From positions 3,826,876 through 3,890,875 of the forward strand of contig ML680037.1 of NCBI GenBank assembly GCA_007922225.1: a DNA stretch of 64,000 nt. Direction: 5' to 3'. The notes below the pieces were generated by a model. It was not told where the DNA came from. It searched no databases and saw only the letters and a list, made by a program, of their open reading frames with translations. Source of the DNA: Emydura subglobosa (taxonomy: Eukaryota; Chordata; Testudines; Chelidae). The position numbers and the translations under genes are program-made. Shown one piece after another: positions 14,610 to 28,329 of this stretch. Numbering within the stretch: position 1 is the stretch's first letter; the number at the start of each line of letters is the position of its first letter.

Positions 14610-17600
14610 AAGTTGTTCCAACTGTACAGTAACTGTGGATTTTTTTTACATACTGGTGTTCACTGGCGTCACATGAGGGCAGAATGGCCTGACCCTTCCT
14701 CCATTCCCTTGCAATCTGAAGCCCATAATAGCAGAGGACTCTGAAAAGAAGGGATGGAGGATGGATCAGAGGAGCCACACTGACATGTCAAAAGAACCAC
14801 ACTTACTATAGGCACAGTATATGCCAGCATGGATCCTCCTCTAGTGATTGGCAATAGGTAGTAGCCCCTTAGGATGGCAGGAATATCAGCTGCATCGTTT
14901 CAACAGTGGTAATAGTACTGCTTTCCCAAACTTGGCATCTACTCTGGCAGCTAAATCCAATGCATAATGCTTGACAAAGGCCAATGGGTTACTCCATATC
15001 ACCTGCTTGGAGATCTTAATTTGACACATTTTTTAAACAGGCGAAGGATAAATCACTTGAGTTCTCCTGAAGTGCCATGATGTTCAGTAGGAGAGGTACA
15101 CCAGCCAAGTAGTAACACAACAAGATACATTGAGTTATCCATTTCAATATCCATATGAGAAAATAACTTGACCTTTAGAGCAGCCAGCTATGGCTATAAA
15201 TAGCCAGGACAAGAGAGTCTGAACAATTTGGTCTTGTCAACATAAAGCGAAGTCCTGGGTGCATTTACTGTGTGTACTTTTTCTCTCTCTGCCAAGTGTG
15301 GTTTTGGAAAGAAGACACGCAGGTTGACTGACTGGTTTAGATAACAGAGCATCTTAGGAATTAACTTTGTGTGTGATCTCAGCATCACCTTTTCTCCGCG
15401 GAATGTAGTATGTGGGATTTGGCCATAAGTGCCTGAAGCTCCTTCACTCTCCTGGCTGAAGTAATAGACACCAGCAAGACTGTCTTCAGAGTGAGGTGGT
15501 GCAGGAAGCAGTCTGACAGATTCAGAATTTCAGAAGTACTAATTCAAGGTCCCAGACAAGCGTAGAATCTTCTGACCAGTGGGTAAGTATGTAATAACCC
15601 TTTGAGAAACTTCAATACCATGGAATGAGAAAGGAGAGCACAACTGTACAGGTGTCTAGTAAGCTGAAATTGCACAAGGTATAGTGTACCAGAGCTGAAT
15701 GAGAGTCATGCCTGCTTTAATTGCAATAAGTAGTAGACGATCTGAGGTACTAGGTCTAGACCAGGTCCAGACCACGCTAGGCTGCCCATAATTGAGAATT
15801 TCTTCAACTTAGATGAATAAATTCTTCTTATAGAGGTTTTCCCTCATCTGAATCAGGATTCTGGGGACTCAACCAGTCATTACGTACATCAATTTCGGGT
15901 TTGGATGAAGTATATGGTCATGGTGTTATGAGATTGGGTCTAGGTATTGTGGGAGTTGGAGTGGAGTTTGAATGGACATGTGTAGGTAGGTCTGAGAATC
16001 AAAACTGCCTCAGTCAGTACGGGTCTACAATAATGAGTGTGACCATGTCTCTTGCGATCAGACTTGTGGAAAGGCATACAAGAGGCCTTCAGACCACTGC
16101 AGAATCAAAGAGCCCAGTAACTATCCTGGGATCATATACAACAAAAGTTCTAGCACTTGGAGTCTACATCAGTGGCAAACAGGTCTATTCACTGTGGTTC
16201 CCCAATGTAGGACTATCAACTCTATTATAAACTTCCACAGAAACCACTTTTGATTGTCTGCTCAGAAAGCTCACCACGTTGTTGCGGATGACCAGGAAGT
16301 GAAGGGCCACCAGTGTTATACTGTGTTGGTGGCACCATGCCCAGAGTTTAAGGCCTCCAGACATAGGAAACATAAGCATGAGCCTCCCTGCTTGTTTATA
16401 TAGTGAATTGAAGGGGTTGTCCATCAGGTTGTCCACTGCACGGTGGAATTTTGAAGCATAGAAAGGAAGGCAATGGAGCCTAGCCTGATGGCCCTGACCC
16501 CATGAACATTGATGTCATAGAATCATAGAAAATTAGGGTTGGAAGGGACCTCAAGAAATTATCTAGTCCAACCCCTTGCTCAAAGCAGGACCAACCCCAA
16601 CTAAATTACCACAGGCAGGGCTTTGTCAAGCTGTACCTTAAAAACCTCTAAGGATGGAGATTCCACCACCTCCCTAGGTAACCCATTCCAGTTCTTCAAC
16701 ACTCTCCTAGTGAAAAAGTTTTTCCTAATATCCAGCGTAGACTTCTCCCACTGCGACTTGAGACCATTGCTCCTAGTTCTGTCATCTACTACCACTGAGA
16801 ACAGCCTAGCTCCATCCTCCCTGGAACCCCTTTAAGATAGTTAAAGGCTGCCTTCAAATCCCTTCCCCCCATTCTTCTCTTCTGCAGACTAAACGAGCCT
16901 AGTTCCCTCAGCCTCTCCTCATAAGTCATGTACTCCAGCCCCATAATCATTTTTGTTGCCCTCTGCTGGATTCTTTCCAATTTGTCCACATCCTTTCTGT
17001 AGTGGATGGCCCAAAACCGGACACAGTACTCCAAATGAGGCCTCACCAGTGCTGAATAGAGGGGAATAATCACTTCCCTCAATCTGCTAGCAATGCAACC
17101 CAATATGCCGTTAGCCTTCTTGGCAATAGGGGCACACTGTTGACTCATATCCAGTTTCTTGTCCACTGCAATCCCAGGTCCTTTTTCTGCAGAACTGCTG
17201 CCTAGCCAGTCGGTCCCCAATCTGTAGCAGTGAATGGGATTCTTCCGTCCTAAGTGCAGGACTCTGCACTTGTCCTTGTTGAACCTCATCAGATTTTTTT
17301 TTTTGGCCCAATCCTCTAATTTGCCTAGGTCACACTGTATTTTATCCCTAACCTCCAGAGTATCTACCGCTCCCCCCTGCTTAGTGCCATCTGCAAACTT
17401 GCTAAGGGTGCAATCCACCCCATCCTCCAGATCATTACTGAAGATGTTGAACAAAACTGGCCGCAGCACCGAACCCTGGGTCACTCCGCTTGTTGCCAGC
17501 TGCCAACTAGACATCGAGCCTCATGTCCTACAGGGACCATGTCTCTTGCATCTATAGGTGGCCCAGGTGGGCTCCTCTTAACTGTACCTGAAGCATCCAT

Positions 17601-19200
17601 GATTAAAGTCCTTGTTGGGGAGATGGTAGAGAATGGTACCCCTTTCCCACATGTTTTCAGGTGCCTTCCACCAGCTCAAATCTGCAACATTAGGTAGAAC
17701 CACCACTATCATGTTCATTTGGTGTTTTGCTGGGGGACGGACCAACCTAAGCCAGAACTGGAGTGATCAGTAGTGAAATCTGGCAAGTAGCATCTTATAT
17801 GCGCATATTGACATATGGCCTAGCAGCCCCAGGTGCGCCTGCACCATCATGATTGGATCTATATTCCATGCACCAGTGCTTGCATTCATAGGAATCTGTC
17901 ATTGGCTTGGTGAGCACATACTTCCCCAAATTTGATCAGGGCTCTATGAGCTCTATTTGCCAGTGATGGAATAAGATTTTTTCATAGTTCATCAGGAGGC
18001 GCAGCTGACAAAAAGGTAGACCATGTAAATTTAGGTACGCTGCATCCTCTTACTGGGATGTGCCTTTGCTCAGTCAATCATCCAGGTAAGGCAAGATGTA
18101 AATGCCTTTTCTGAGCTGTGCTACCACCACAACTAGGCATTTTGTGAAGATTCCTGGTGCCACAGAGAATTCAAATAGCAGCACCTTGTATTGGTAATGG
18201 TTGGGCTGCAGTGTGAATATTAAGTACTTCCTGAGAGCTGGGTGGATGGCCGTATGTAAGTACACATCTTGCAAGTCAAAAACCATGAACTGTTCTTGAT
18301 CCTGGAAACTTTAAATGAAATGATGGAGGCAAGCATTACCATTCTTAAACTGAAGCAATGTATTTGTTGAGTCTCCTGGGTCTAAGTGAGGAGGATGACA
18401 CTCCCCCATGCACATTCTTCTTCAGGATAAAGAAGAAGTAGGAGTAGAAGACTCTTTCCCTATATTCCCACAGTACCTCTTCTATATTTCCTAGATGATG
18501 TAATGAGGCTACTTCTGTAAGTCTCGTGTGAGAAGAGCCTCTGAAGAGCAGCTGATGGGAAAGGGGCAGAGAATGGAACTGTATAGGGTAGCCCTGAACA
18601 GTGATGTTCAATACCCATTCGCTCATCCTCATAGCTGCCCAGGCCTGGTGGAATGGGACAAGGTAGTTTCTGATGGTAAGCACAGCCTATAGGTTGACTC
18701 CATTGTGGCTCTTAATACACCCATCAAATTTGCTGAGCCAGAGAGCTGGATTAGTCAAGGAGGCACATGACTACCATCTACTTACCTTGTTTTCTTCTGA
18801 TGTTGTTATTCTGGTTGTGAAACCTGGGAATAAGGAGGAGTCCTTTGCTCTTACTGGGGTTTGCATTTGTAATGTTCTCTGTAAAGAAGTGGTACATCTC
18901 CAGGGGCTGTAATGTGGCTGTTGAGTCTTGAAAGAATGGAACAATTAATCTGTTCTTTGGCTGAAGGGCTTAATTCCTCTCAAGAAGCAGGTCCTCTATT
19001 GTGTTCTGTATTTTGCATGGTATGCCCAATGCCTAGACCCATGAGGCTCATTGAAAATGACAGCTGTGGATAACAACCCTGTAGCCATATCAGAGGTATA
19101 CATGGTCATCTGCAGTGACGTTCTCATGACCATCTGCCCCTCATCACTGGTGAGTCAATCCAGCAGTACTTTTTATCCAGAACCAGGATTAAATAGAGCA
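14610..19200 (-). mobile_element. Degenerate DIRS retrotransposon, copy B (interrupted by CR1)
   Basis: On the minus strand, gag-like sequence (MVMRTSLQ) is at 19160-19040. Reverse transcriptase spans 18683-18074 with FHQAWAAMRMSEWVL, VFDLQDVYLHTAIHP, HYQYKVLLFEFSVAPGIFTK and a YLDD active site at the low end. The tyrosine-recombinase C-terminal tail (NPLAFVKHYALDLAARVDAK-like) is at about 15000-14880. A terminal-repeat-like end (GTACAGTAACTGTGG) is at about 14620. A CR1 is inserted at 16516-17514, so the DIRS is older than that CR1. Many stops and indels mean it cannot encode active proteins. Parts of 15.1-16.5 kb and 17.5-17.9 kb were assigned by position rather than by motif. Confidence 0.7.
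16516..17514 (-). mobile_element. CR1 LINE, 5'-truncated, with intact 3' end
   Basis: The minus strand holds an open frame of 241 codons covering the C-terminal half of CR1 reverse transcriptase. It includes [20 protein letters not shown], the active-site region FADGTK (second Asp of FADD changed to Gly), [20 protein letters not shown] and [14 protein letters not shown]. The 3' end is complete: the plus strand shows two tandem copies of the CR1 tail repeat (CATAGAATCATAGAA near 16516). It is inserted in DIRS copy B. It is the best preserved LINE in the window but lacks the endonuclease half and one catalytic residue. Confidence 0.9.
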
Positions 19201-19754
19201 AAGTCCTGGACCAGTGTAAATTTCTTTCCCTGAAGTGATTTTGTAATCTAGAGGGTAATAAATTAAAATAGATCCCTAATCCTGAAGGCTAAAATGCTCT
19301 GAGGGCCTCTGAAAATGTACATCCAAAGGAATGTTCTAAAACAAGAATAAAATAGCTTTGGTTCGAGGGGGAATGGATGAATAAAACAGTAATAAGGATT
19401 TCTGAAAGAAGAACAGTAACAATAAAGTATGTGCTGGAAGGTGGGTGATTTTAGTCTGGAGACTTGTCTAACAAACACTGAAGGGATAAACCTGACTTTA
19501 TGCCATGTCAGTCTTTTAGTAAAAATATAGAATTAATTTTTTGTGGCTCTTCTATGGTTCTCAGGAATAGGAATTAATCTTGAACTATATAGGGTTGATA
19601 ACATGCCACTAAAGTTTTAGGCCTGATAAGGAACAAAGGCTTTGTCTAAGATAGCTTTTCAGCTGTAAGTCAGCATTAGTAAAGCTCCAGCACCATTAAC
19701 AATGAATGCAGCTGTAGAACATGCAGTAGGCTTAACTGTCCTGTCTATATTTCT

Positions 19755-19905
19755 GTTTGCAGTGTTTTAGCCATGTTGGTTCCAGAATATGAGAGAAACA
19801 AGGAAGGCAAGGTAATATTTTATTAGACCAATTTCTGCTGGTGAAAGAGTAAAGCTTTTGAGCTACACTGTGTTCTTCTTCAAGTCTGGGAAATGTAATC
19901 AAGAG
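19755..19905 (-). repeat. Dispersed repeat with degenerate hammerhead-like core
   Basis: The plus strand reads GTAATATTTTATTAGACCAA, then AAGCTTTTGAGC and TTCTTCTTCAAGTCTGGG. On the minus strand this gives TTGAAGA, a GC-containing arm, then AAAAGCTT. That is a decayed version of the CTGANGA-stem-GAAAGCTT layout seen in the Penelope-like element at 25.9-26.6 kb. I take it as a relic of a Penelope-like terminal repeat; its family was not confirmed. Confidence 0.45.
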
Positions 19906-20429
19906 TGTCATAGCTAAATACAGAATGAAATAGGTTGCTGCAGCAATGGTGAATTATGGCTAAAAAGGAGTCACTATTAATTACACACTTCTTGTAAAGA
20001 AAGTAAACCCAGTGTTTCCAAATCTGGGAGGGGGGTTCCTAAAGGAGGAGAGGGAGCATGCTGGCCTACACATTTTAAACCTACTTCTTAATCAGACCCT
20101 AGACACCAGTGCCCTTCCCAATCTCATGGTACTGGGTACAGGCAACTTCATATTTCCCTCACAAGATATATGTCCAACACCACATTACAGGCTAGAATCC
20201 CTACTCTGCACCATTCACTTCCTATATTTGGCAAACAACTATAATGTTACATATTCCAGGGATCAACTTTATTTCCATCCTGCATGTTCTACCCTATATA
20301 CCCTTCCTTATTGGCCTAAAATAACTCTATATATGGCAAACAAAGACTGGATGGAGGCTATATCATTATACAAGAAATGTCTATGTGATTGTATTTCACA
20401 TAAGAAGCCACTGTTAGATGGGAACAGAA

Positions 20430-21410
20430 ACAGGGAAGTGGAGTACTGGAAGCGACCTCAATAGGTCTTCTATTCCTGTCTCCTGCACTCAAAAAGAAGT
20501 ACAATGTAACCACTAGAAGATTCCTGACAGGTATTTGTCTAACCTGTTCTTAAAAAACCTCCAAGAATGGAGGTTCCACAACTTCCCTAGGCAATTTGTT
20601 CCAGTGCTTAGCTACCCTGACAGTTAGGAAGATTTTCCTAATATCCAACTTAAAAACCACCATTGCTGCCATTTAAGCCCATTGCTTCTTGTCCTATCAT
20701 CAGAGGTTAAGGTGAACATTTTTTCCTCTCCTCTCCTTGTAATAACCTTTTATGTACTTGAAAACTGTTATGTCCCCATCTTCCCTTCTCCAGACTAAAG
20801 AAACCCATTTTTTTCAACCTTCCCTCATAGGTTGTGTTTTCTAGATCTTTAATCATTTTTGGACTTTCTGGACTTTCTCCAATTTGTTCACATCTTTCCT
20901 GAAATGTGGTACCCAGAACTGGACACAATACTAAGTCCTTATCAGCACGGAGTAGAGTGAAAGAATTATTTCTAGTTTTTTGCTTACCACATTTCTTCTT
21001 ATATATCCCAGAATGATGTTTGCCTTTTTTGCAACACTATTACTGTTGACTCATATTTAGCTTGTGATCCTCTATAACCCTAAGATTCCTTTCCGCAGTA
21101 CTCCTTCCTATGTAGTCATTTTCCATTTTGTCTATTCAATTGATTGTTCCTTCCTAAGTGGAGTACTTTGCATTTGTCATTATTGAATCTCATTCTATTT
21201 ACTTGAGACTATTTCTTCAGATTATCTAGATCATTTTGAATTTTATTCCTATCCTTCAAAGCACTTGCAACCCCTCCCACCTTGGTATCATCCACAAACT
21301 TTATAAGTGTAGTCTCTATGCCATTATCTAAATCATTTATGAAGATAATGAACGGGTACTGAATAGACGCTGATCTCTCAATACCCTGTGTATGCTTTAA
21401 CAACTATAGT
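20430..21410 (-). mobile_element. CR1 LINE fragment
   Basis: The minus strand reads degenerate CR1 RT: FIIFINDLDNGIETTLIKFV followed by DDTK (both catalytic Asp kept), and further down LENTTYEGRLKKMGFFSLEK. The plus-strand 3' end resembles GTACTGGAAGCGACCTCAAT. It is close to the CR1 at 16.5-17.5 kb but more decayed. Confidence 0.8.
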
Positions 21411-21657
21411 ACTATCTACACAAATTTTTGCTATTCTATAGACAAGTTTGATAGTAAAGACCCAGATTCAGCAAAATATTTAAGCATGAGTGGTTTCATT
21501 GACTCATTGACAGGAAAGGATGAGTGTGGAGGGAGCCCTGCCTGCTGCAGACAATTTTGTGGATTGCAATTCACACTGCCATTCAGACTCATGCCGATCA
21601 ATCTCTTATACTGAAAGGAGAAAAAGAAGCATTTTGAAGAAAAATAATTTGATTTTA

Positions 21658-22583
<926 letters not shown>

Positions 22584-22849
22584 AAGGGCTTGTGTACATG
22601 AACATTTAGTCTATGGTAAGGTGCAGTGTGAGTCTACCTCAGACTAGACTGCCAAGCCCTAATGGTCTGTGTGGACCTGACAGATGAATGGTTAGTGTGC
22701 TTTAATCTACCCCGCTCTGAAATGGAAATAGATGAAACCACACTAATGAACTATTTGCCCATGTGGACCCTGCTGACGTGCACTGCTAGTGCCTGGCAGA
22801 TTCAGACCCCAACTTGCCGCAAACTAAACGTTCATTTAGACAAGCCCCA
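22584..22849. mobile_element. Non-autonomous DNA transposon (MITE-like)
   Basis: The ends are inverted: AAGGGCTTGTGTACATGAAC at the left, and the right end reads TTGGGGCTTGTCTAAATGAAC in reverse complement. The 266-bp interior has no transposase coding. Superfamily is unclear. Confidence 0.6.
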
Positions 22850-23084
22850 ACTCGCAGTTAGAGAAAACTGATTGTGAGATATGTCTGTATGATCCTAATG
22901 TACTATATTTGCTCACTGATGCAGAGGAAAGTGAAAAAAAATACCAAGGCTCCCTACAAGCATGCCCCAGAGGAATCTTTCTAAACCTCCAAATTTTACT
23001 ATCAGTTTAAATACCACAGTTAAGGTTATAAACCCATACACGTCCTAAAATGACATCCAAGTAATTCTTTTTTGTAAATGCTGA

Positions 23085-23285
23085 TCACTTAGAATTTAAA
23101 AGCACTTTATACATTCAAAAAGCTGTACAAACATTAATTAATCCTTCTTTATAGCCCTCGGGGTTGATACAGTAAGTAATCACATTTTACAAGTATGAAG
23201 ACTGAGGCCGAGAGATACGACTTACTCAAGGCCACAAAGCAATTCAGTGGCACAACCAAGACTAAACAGTGTTCACATTCTGGAT
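23085..23285 (+). repeat. Ancient MIR/L3-like fragment
   Basis: The order AAGCACTTTATACATTC, TCACATTTTACAAGTATGAA, GACTGAGGC, then CTCAAGGCCACAAAGCAA is the usual MIR-type arrangement in a worn copy. Confidence 0.5.
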
Positions 23286-25895
23286 GATAATATTTTCTTG
23301 AAATTCTAGGGAAGCCTTCTACACAAAATTATTTTCAAGAGAGAGAGATTAGGCTAGATTAGATTTTTTTGTAAAAAGACCAATTTATAAACTTCTGTAT
23401 CTCCAAATAATTCAATGAGTTTGTTTAGGATAAACACCAGTACGCACATATACTTTAAACAATTCCCTTCAAGCAGTGCATATGTTTTTCAGTAGCTGCC
23501 AAGCTCACAGCAGGACCAATATGTTGCAGGGTTATCTTCCTTTATATGAAGCCTCATTATACAAGCCATCTGAGACCATATACTTATAATGGAAGTGTTA
23601 ATTAGGAGTGAAAAGAAATTGAGACCAGTTTGAAATATAATTTCAGGATTGTGTTTTTTTAAGATATGAGACAAGATCCATAATCTGTATTCAAAAAAGA
23701 TATTTGAAGAATGTTCTAGGATTTATAAAAAATTAAGCTTCTTCAGTAGTAAGATCATACTTTCTTACCAAATATTGAGAGTTGGGTACATTTGCTACTA
23801 AGAATATTCTTTCTCCAGAAAAAAAGAGTTTCCAGTGTAACTTTAATTACTTTTTCTTGTCTTGTTTTTCTGACAAGATACTGCAGCTAACATCACTCAA
23901 AGTAAAACATCATTTTAAGATGAGTAAGCTCTTATGTTTTGAGACTTGCGTCACAGACCTGTAGATTTTTAGTATATAAAAAAGTTGTGTGTGAAAATTT
24001 CATTCAGATCGGTTACATATAGTATTGACTTTTTTTTAAACACTTTATTGGTTTTAATATATTTCACTCACTGGAGGTTTACATGAACTCTGTGCATTTG
24101 AACTAGAGACTTTTGGTCAGCTGCCAGTACCCATCAGGCAGGTGGCATGAACCTTGAGTGTCCTCATGCTTCTTAGTTGACAGAATAAAGAGCAGGCTCA
24201 CATCACCCAGGTCCTTTGCACTGGAATCTTGGCAACATTAGACTGAAATAGCAGCGATTTAGTGCGTGTTATGAAATGAGTGTATAACACATCTTGAACT
24301 ACAACTACTTTACAGGTAAATAACTGGTTCTTTGAGTATTTTACACATATTCCACTGTAGATGCCTCCCAAGCAGTATACCTCTGGTGGCAGGAACTCAG
24401 AATCTATGTAAACAGTGAGCGGAGAACGGTCTTTCCAAAGTTTGCATCAGCTCTGGATGCTTCAACGATGGCATAATGTTGAGTAAACATGTACCAAAGA
24501 CCAACCAAGCTGTTCCTTTACAAATGTCTTTGACTTGACCATTGCTAAGAAAAGCCACAGAGGTAGCTTGAGCCATGGTAGACTGTACAGTAATCCTTGT
24601 TGATGGTGCCACCTTTGCTAAGTCATAACAAGTCCTGATGAAGGCTGTGATCCAGCTGGACATTCTTTATGTTGTTACTGCCTAGCTTCTTATCTCTGCA
24701 TAAGCTACAAAGAGCCTTAATGAGGATCTCAGTTGCTTTGTCCTGTCTATAAAAGAGAATGCCCTATGAACGGCCAGCAAGTGCAGTTGTCAGAACATCG
24801 GTAAATGTATGATCCGGTTTAGGTGGAATTCAAGACTACTTTTGATAAGAATTTAGGGTGAGAACTTGAGACCATATCCTTTTAAAATAACTGTATATGG
24901 GCATATGACATGAAAATTTCCTTCAATACCTTTGAGATCTTACTAAATTTATGCATCATTGTGGGCCATGGATTATATATAATTCCATGAGAGAGGCTAA
25001 CTACTGCTCCTTCATGAATTAAAAACAGCAGAGGGTGAGATTAGGCGAATTCACTCAAGTTGTAACACACTTCAAGTACCACCACCTGGATAGGCTCACA
25101 AACAGTAATTTAAACTAGATTCTGCAGAGACCAGACAAAAAAAAAAAAAAGGACTTTTGGATAAATAGCTGGAGTTTAAACTGACTCAGAGCCTTCTTTC
25201 TGATCCAACAAATGCACAGAACCTTCTGTCCAAGGAGAAGGGGGGAGGGCAATCCTTGCAGAAGAGTTGGAAGGACTGACACTGACCAAGCCCTTGATAA
25301 GAGTTGCAGGGGAGAGGGGGTAGGGGTGATCTCTGATGAACTTTTGATCATGTGTATGGCTTTGGGTTTTTTTTTGCAAAAACAAACATTCTCTGCAATG
25401 CTTTTATCTGGAATAAATGTGTTTGCTTAGAAAGAGCTGGCTGGTAATTACAGCTGTTCATTGTTTTCTCTTCAAAGGCTGAGTGCAGACACTAGCAGGT
25501 CGTCTGGCTTACATGGGATATCGCCAGTGTAAGCAGGGAACTGAGCAGCTGGGAAAAAACCCTGCTCAAGGGGGAGAGTGACATGCGTCTTTACCCAAGA
25601 GGGGACCGCTGAGAGCCGATGATGAGCTGAGAGCCTAGCTTGGGTGTCCTTGGTGGAACACAGATGGGGAATACAGGTACAGTTGCCCTGAACTGCGACA
25701 AGGAGACCCACCCTTGAAACTTGAAGCTCTCCCCCTTTTCCTCCCACTGTTATTACAACTAGAAAAGCTGTCTCAGATGACCAGAGAGCACAATGGCTCG
25801 AATGGGTGATCCCCTAAAAATCCTGCTAATACTAAATTAATGCCCAAGGAAGGAACAACGAGAGTCCTGTAGCACCTTAAAGACTAACAAATTTA

Positions 25896-25946
25896 TGTGG
25901 TCATAAGCTTTCGTGGCCTGCAACCCACTTCGTCAGATGCATGAAA
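25896..25946 (-). ncRNA. Hammerhead-ribozyme-like motif in the left arm
   Basis: On the minus strand the core is CTGACGA (25936-25930), a stem with GTGG/CCAC pairing, and GAAA (25912-25909) followed by GCTTATGA. It is the inverted partner of the motif at 26540-26590 and has diverged separately in helix II and after helix III. Confidence 0.55.
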
Positions 25947-25975
25947 TGGAAATCACAGATAGGAGGTGTATGTGT

Positions 25976-25998
25976 GTACACACACACACACACACACG
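25976..25998 (+). repeat. (CA)n microsatellite
   Basis: A short alternating CA run inside the left arm of the Penelope-like element. Confidence 0.85.
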
Positions 25999-26477
25999 AA
26001 ACATAATGGGGAGGGCAAGTGCTAACAAGTCCATTCAGTTAGGGTAGATGAGGCCTGTTCACAACCGTTGATTAGAAGGGAGAATGTGTGAACAGTGACA
26101 ATTACTTCTTGTAATGAGATAACCATTTCAAGTCCCTATTCAGACCCAGTCTGATTGTCCATACCAACAGGAGCTCATTCACCTGCACATCTACTAATGT
26201 AATATATGTAATCATGTGCCAGCAATGCCCCTCTGCCATGTACATTGGCCAAACCGGACTTCAGCGAGAAACTGAAGAGCTGGAACTCATATGCAAACTT
26301 GACACAATCAGACTTGGTCTGAACAGGGACTTGGAATGGTTCTCTCATTACAAGAAGTAATTATCACTGTTCAAACATTCTCCCTTCTAATCAATGGTTG
26401 TGAATAGGCCTCCCCTATCCTAACTGAATTGACTTTGTTAGCACTTGCCCTCCCCATTGTTATGTTTCTTACCCTTG

Positions 26478-26479
<2 letters not shown>

Positions 26480-26520
<41 letters not shown>
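26480..26520 (+). repeat. (TA)n(CA)n microsatellite
   Basis: Alternating TA followed by CA inside the right arm of the Penelope-like element. It is the counterpart of the run at 25976. Confidence 0.9.
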
Positions 26521-26539
26521 CTCCTATCTGTGATTTCCA

Positions 26540-26590
26540 TTTCATGCATCTGACGAAGTGGGTTGCAGCCCATGAAAGCTTATGCCCATA
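26540..26590 (+). ncRNA. Hammerhead-ribozyme-like motif in the right arm
   Basis: The core reads CTGACGA (26550-26556), a stem-loop GTGGG-TTGCAG-CCCAT (26558-26573) and GAAA (26574-26577), then GCTTATGC, which can form a 2-bp helix III. Minimal hammerheads with a very short helix III are known in Penelope-like elements. Against activity: there is one extra A between the first box and helix II, and the base expected as U before the cleavage site is C. It is probably a decayed ribozyme. Confidence 0.55.
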
Positions 26591-28329
26591 GAAATTTGTT
26601 ATAGTCTTTATGGTGCTACAGGACGCTCATTGTTTTTGCTGTATACAGACTAACACGGCTACCTCTTTGGAACTTTTCACCAAGGAAGGAATAGATTCCT
26701 TTGTTAGTGGGTAAACCCTTATGAGGCCTTTAAGAAATATTCCTACCCGGGGACAGCAAAAAACTGAACATGCCTAGACAGCAGGCTGAATGGAAGAGAG
26801 GGCTGTCAGGTGAGGGTTTTTTTTTTAAATGTCTGGCTGTTAAAACAACATATCTTGGACCTGCACTTTGATTGGAGAGAGATGATGGGCACAAGTGCAA
26901 CACTTTTTCCCACTTTGCCATCTAAGTGATTCTAATGAACTCATGCTGCTAATGAGGATGTTTTGGACATTATGTGAATGCACCCTCTCCAACACAGTTA
27001 GTCACTCATCATCCACACTGAGGCGGAGATGGAGGACTGGGGCAGATAATTTAGCCATGACTCAGATTGTCCTGTAGCCACAACACAGGCATTGGAGGTT
27101 GTACTTACAGGGTTTGAAGATCAAAGAATTAATACTGCCTTGGCTACATCAGGGCTATTAATCATGCCAGACTCTTTTATTTTAACTTTCTGATAACACC
27201 AGTAATCATACAGTTCTTCTAGATCTCAGGGAAGCACTCCAAGTAGATGGGAAGCTTTGACTGTGATATTATTCCAAATGTTTCCGACTTTACCACCTCT
27301 TGGCACAAGGGCTTTGATCTCGCTCCCCCTTGTTTGTCATGGTAACATTGTGGTTCAGTCGATTGTGATCACCGGGACAGCAAGGTCTTTGAGAGATGGG
27401 AGAAATACTTTGCAGGCACAAAATATGGCTCTCAGCTCCCAGCTGTGCGAGCAGATCCTTGGCTGGACCACAGACCCCAAGTCTGTACCCATCCAGATGT
27501 GCTCTCCAACGTAGCATGGAGGCATCTGAGGGATTTGGAGGGGAAGACACTACGCGCTGGCACAGTTTTTTTTTTTTATCTTTTTTTTTAAAATCATCCA
27601 CTACCTTAATGATGATCAGACTCTAAATACACGAATCAGCATGTCCAAAGGAGGCTTCACTGATACAGACTTCAACCAGCTTTGCATCCATTACAGGTGA
27701 AGTCTCTCATGCTAAGTGGAGCAATCCCAGCCAGACCTTACTTTCGTTCCCAAGAAAGCCTGTAGATTGATGCATAGGTTTAGGATGGAGTGAAACCTTT
27801 ACTGAGAGCAGGCAGACTGCTGCAGTCAGAGTTGTGAATGGCTCCATTCAACTTGATTCTTTGTACAGGGGATTGCATCAATTTTTTCTGTTTATTTTCA
27901 GGCCCAGCTGTGCAAATACCAACTGTTTCTGATGGATGCTGTCCATTACTTGTTGGATGGACCAAATGCAAATTAACCAACTGTCCAGATAGGGGAATAC
28001 CTGGATATTAAGTCATTTAAAGTGAGCCGCAACTACTGACATACTTTGTAAAAAATCTTGAGGTTCATCAGGGGCTGAACGGAAATGCTTTATATTGCTA
28101 ATGGAAGTTCCCCTACTAGAAATTTTAAATATCTTCTGTGGCTTGGGTGGATAGCCATGTGAAAGTAGGCATCCCGCTGACTAACAGCAGTATACCAGTC
28201 ATTTGGATCTAGGCATGTGATAGAGGCAAAGGACATCAGCTTTCTGAGCACCTAGGTCCCTTCTATTCTTCAGCTGATGGTACATAATTGTCTAATCTGC
28301 TATGAGCGGTAATGCTTTGGTCTAATTTT

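Larger units (their letters stand above)
25856..26679 (+). mobile_element. Penelope-like retroelement (3' end with inverted arms)
   Basis: The insertion is bounded by an exact 12-bp direct repeat, CCAAGGAAGGAA, at 25844-25855 and 26680-26691. The middle (26166-26353, plus strand) encodes the end of a GIY-YIG endonuclease: NVIYVIMCQQCPSAMYIGQT, then LELICKLDTIRLGLNRDLEW and a stop. This fits the Penelope-like C-terminus (VIY..C..C...YIGQT and the later L.T...GLN motif). The flanks 25856-26155 and 26295-26640 are inverted copies of each other and include the end of the coding part, the terminal repeat and a (CA)n/(TA)n tract. Such inverted tail-to-tail structure is common in Penelope-like insertions. 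The reverse transcriptase is absent, so the copy is inactive. Confidence 0.85.

Noticed and set aside
16789..17514. A 241-codon open frame that could be called a gene
   Set aside because: It is the C-terminal part of CR1 reverse transcriptase with a catalytic Asp replaced and a CR1 3' tail downstream.
25976..26520. CRISPR-like or satellite array
   Set aside because: The repeats are two dinucleotide runs in the mirrored arms of a Penelope-like element, with no regular unit-spacer structure.
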